Positions 61,325 through 64,000 of a DNA stretch of 64,000 bases are shown here, one piece after another. This stretch comes from Zhengitettix transpicula. Lineage: Eukaryota; Arthropoda; Insecta; Orthoptera; Tetrigidae. How positions within the stretch are numbered: the stretch's first letter is position 1; each line of letters begins with the position of its first letter. The stretch is taken from contig CM073590.1 in the NCBI GenBank assembly GCA_037074705.1, forward strand, positions 48,954,395-49,018,394, written 5' to 3'. Both the position numbers and the translations under genes were made by a program. The notes under the pieces are model-generated. The model was not told where the DNA came from. It did no database searches and saw nothing but the letters and a program-made list of their open reading frames with translations.

Positions 61325-61615
61325 AATTCATGAAAACGACCTTTGACAGCTTTTTATTACAGGTTTATGTTTTGGAATTGTTAATTAGTTTTATTTATTC
61401 GACAATTGGTGAATGACTTGCTCGTTTGTTATTATATTTTCTAAAATATATCTTTGTCGACTGTTGTCATTTCATGTTGTTGTATTATTTTACTTCACAG
61501 AATTTTTAACATTGTGAAAGGTACCAATACGCACCGAAAAGTCAGTTTACATAAACCTGTAATAAAAAGCTGTTGTCTGTCAAAGGTCGTTTTAATTAAT
61601 TCACATAATACGAAA
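61325..61615. repeat. Inverted repeat with ~180-nt spacer
   Basis: aaacgacctttgacagcttt, ttattacaggtttatg (61333-61369) is inverted as cataaacctgtaataaaaag, ctgttgtctgtcaaaggtcg (61552-61592), with a small insertion in the right arm. It could be a degenerate terminal-inverted-repeat element. Confidence 0.6.
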
Positions 61616-62528
61616 AACAGAAGTGAAAAATCTATTATTAAAATATTAAAAGGCCTAATTAAAAAGTTACCCAGCCGGCAAGATAAATTTTTCCCAACCT
61701 TGGTTACAGTAGAGGTTTTTTTTTCTCTAATAACTTTTTCCTCTTAATAGCCATTCTAAATCTGTCATAGCTGAAAAGTTGTTCTGATCAGGCTCGGACA
61801 GCAAAGTCAGATGATTGTTCCTGTCGGGTCGTACGGTTAATGTATTTCCACCAGAACATATTTCTTTTTGTGTTCAAAAGCAAGTATTCCGCGGGTTTTT
61901 ATACCATTACATTGCTTTTTTCCCCTGTAATTCCTTATTTACGATGTGCAGAAGAAGATACGGTACGTCATTTTGTCTAAAAAAAATTACACCTGCAGGA
62001 ACGGAGCTCTGCGTGGTCCTCAGTCCTCAGTCCTCAATGAAGCTTGGACTTTCCGTCTAAAACGTGCCGGACGGGAATTATTTCTGCCTTTGATGTGTCT
62101 TCCATTGTTCCGCGCTCGACGATTCAACTTTCCAAAACTTGCATAAATTGCAGTGGCTCGAAACTGTCCAACGCATACATTACTGTAATGAGACAAAACT
62201 TAAAGAGGTGGAGGTTTTATATACATTTATTCAGATCTCAATTTGTTCATACCTCGTGAGGGTGTTTCTGGTAGCTCGCGAAAGGTTATTAGACCAACGA
62301 AAGAATAAAATATCCCAGTTATGATCAGTTATCATATTTATTAATTTTGTTTTTAGTTTATATCAAAGTATTTTTATAACACTGCTGTGCTAAATTGTAA
62401 ATTGCAGGAGTAGGAAACTGAATTAGTGGAAATATCAGTCATAATATTATTTTCAGATACATTGGAACTTTGGGATACAAGCTTTATAAATGGAGATTTC
62501 AAACAGAACCCTGTCTTGAAGAAACAAC

Positions 62529-62900
62529 TTGAAAAAAAAACAGCTGACCAGAAATGTGTTAAAAGTTATATCTGATTTAAAAGATATATTTCATTTCAAC
62601 TTGCAGAACTTCAAAAAATTTCACTACTGGCACAGTTTACATTTGTTACAATTGAATGCAAAAGAATTATCTTCCTGCGTGACGGAACATTTTAACGAAG
62701 ACAAGTCAGTACATGAATTAATAGATCTTCAAAATGATTTGATTCTAAAATCAATACCAACAGACCACATCTACCCGCTCTTACAAATAAATGTATTCAT
62801 GGTTGCTCCGTATCCCACCGAGAGTAAAGGTTGTTCAACTCAAGCTTATGGTGGAAATATGGAAATTTTTAAAAAAACAAAAACAATTACAGAAGCATAA
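62529..62900 (+). pseudogene. hAT/ZBED-like transposase C-terminal remnant
   Basis: A 123-codon frame contains VTEHFNEDKSVHELIDLQND, LILKSI, which resembles the ELIELQCD-LK segment before the hAT C-terminal dimerisation region of ZBED5-like proteins. The following expected YP-LR region is only weakly present (YPLLQINVFMVAPYPT). The upstream part of a transposase was not found. Similarity rests on one motif, so the call is tentative. Confidence 0.4.
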
Positions 62901-63369
62901 TTAATGACAATGGCCTCGATAATTACGTCCGAATGACAGTGACCTACTACTCACTAGGCATAGACAAGATGGTTCCAGAGAAGACAAGAATTAATTTGTT
63001 TTGTAATTAAGTAGGAATTAATTTTGGAATTTCCAGAATTTAAAGCTTTAAGTACGGTGCCAGAGTAGAAAAAATAAATTTACTTGAACATAGCTTGTAA
63101 TTGTTATTGTAAAATAAAAAAGTGTAAATTTATTTGAACGTGAATTATTTAAAAACAAACAAATACACAAGCATAATAAATGACAATGGCCTCGATAATT
63201 ACGTCCGAATGACAGTGAGTTATTATATAGACAAGGCAGTTGCAGAGAAGACATGAATTAAATTTTTGTAATTAAGTTGTGGAATTAATTTTGGAATTTG
63301 TAGAACTTAAAGTATTGAGTACGGTTCCAGAGTAGAAAAAATAAATGTACTTGAACATGGTTTGTAATT
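62894..63369 (+). repeat. 276-bp tandem duplication
   Basis: aatgacaatggcctcgataa (62903) recurs at 63179, and ggtgccagagtagaaaaaat near 63056 corresponds to ggttccagagtagaaaaaat near 63321, with small deletions between. Two units are present. Confidence 0.8.
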
Positions 63370-64000
63370 ATGAATAAGAAAGACAGCCATTATAGACAAA
63401 AAGACCCTTTCTTCAAATTAAATCTTGAGGGTGCAGTTCGCAAAGCAGTTTCTAAATGCCGAAGAAGCTCCAGGCATTGGCGCGAATTTGGCGACCCCTG
63501 GTTTAGAACTGATCCGGGGTTCATCTTCGGGATACGAAACGTGCCATGGAAATTAAAACTGAAATTGTCGTGCAATGCGTGAAGAAAATATACACGTGAG
63601 GATATAGAGCTGTGGAATTTCTCTTCTGAGTCCCGTGGTGAAGAAATTTGAATTTTGTGATTGAGGAGTGGCTTTCGATTCATGGAATTTTCAGAAGGCT
63701 ATGCAGATAAAATGTGTCTAAACAGTTGAAGGTGTTGTGGAAAAAGTGACGCAAAGAGTCGAAAATGAACCGAGAAAAATTAAGGATGCTTGAAGTTGTT
63801 AGAAATTCAGAAAGTAGATATAAAAGTATACAGAAAACCAGTTTAATGGGATACAGGGAAATTTATGGGACAGTTTATAACAAAGGATTATTTTAAATAA
63901 AGTTATACATCGGACGTGGAAGAAATCTTCAGTATTGGTACTTTTAAACGACCTACTACGAGCCATACGCCGAAAATAGCAGAAAACTTTACCGTTGGAA
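63370..64000 (+). other. Unassigned, possible LTR-element leader
   Basis: Starts with an FB-like end (gaataagaaagacagccatt). cgcgaatttggcgacccctg at 63480 resembles the junction of an LTR with a primer-binding site. No Gag-like frame follows before the window ends. Confidence 0.2.

Overview
The window looks like nuclear DNA of an insect: AT-rich, intron-rich, with one neuropeptide-receptor gene spread over tens of kilobases and a dense, layered load of decayed transposons. The repeat load would fit a large-genome polyneopteran such as a cockroach, termite or stick insect, but that is inference; the sequence alone does not name the species.

The one clear host gene is on the minus strand: a G-protein-coupled receptor that I identify as the ecdysis-triggering-hormone receptor (ETHR). 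Four coding exons are visible. A shared exon (49848-50028) carries TM3 and TM4. It is followed by two alternative 3' ends that both fit its donor and reading phase: a proximal single exon (40453-41263, TM5 to stop) and a distal two-exon set (24818-25061 for TM5, then 21766-22230 for TM6-TM7, tail and stop). This matches the known insect ETHR-A/ETHR-B arrangement, in which one gene makes two receptors differing in the C-terminal half. The 5' exons (N-terminus, TM1-TM2) were not found and probably lie beyond 64000. In gene direction the introns are 49847-41264 (or 49847-25062 for the distal form) and 24817-22231.

Region by region: 1-2500 is AT-rich with old degenerate repeats. 3120-8440 is a transposon nest: a dead R2-like non-LTR element is split by a retroposon (4839-8018), which is split by a gypsy-like LTR element (4991-7674, GATC duplication), which itself contains a 5'-truncated retroposon fragment (5269-5400, 13-bp duplication). 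8595-9985 holds two copies of a foldback element carrying a hammerhead-like motif, plus a degenerate minisatellite. 10877-14150 holds more retroposon copies and a 5'-truncated LINE with a 402-codon open frame. 15950-17590 is a diverged tandem-repeat block. 17590-21765 is AT-rich downstream DNA with one strong 70-nt hairpin.

21766-50028 is the ETHR locus. Its introns contain retroposon copies, foldback elements, tRNA-like SINEs, a mariner element split by a Jockey-like LINE, and more diverged repeats. 50029-64000 contains a Penelope-like GIY-YIG remnant, a DUF4817/DDE-type transposase remnant, an inverted pair of retroposons, a hAT-type remnant and a 276-bp tandem duplication. No bacterial-type operons, CRISPR arrays or rRNA genes are present.
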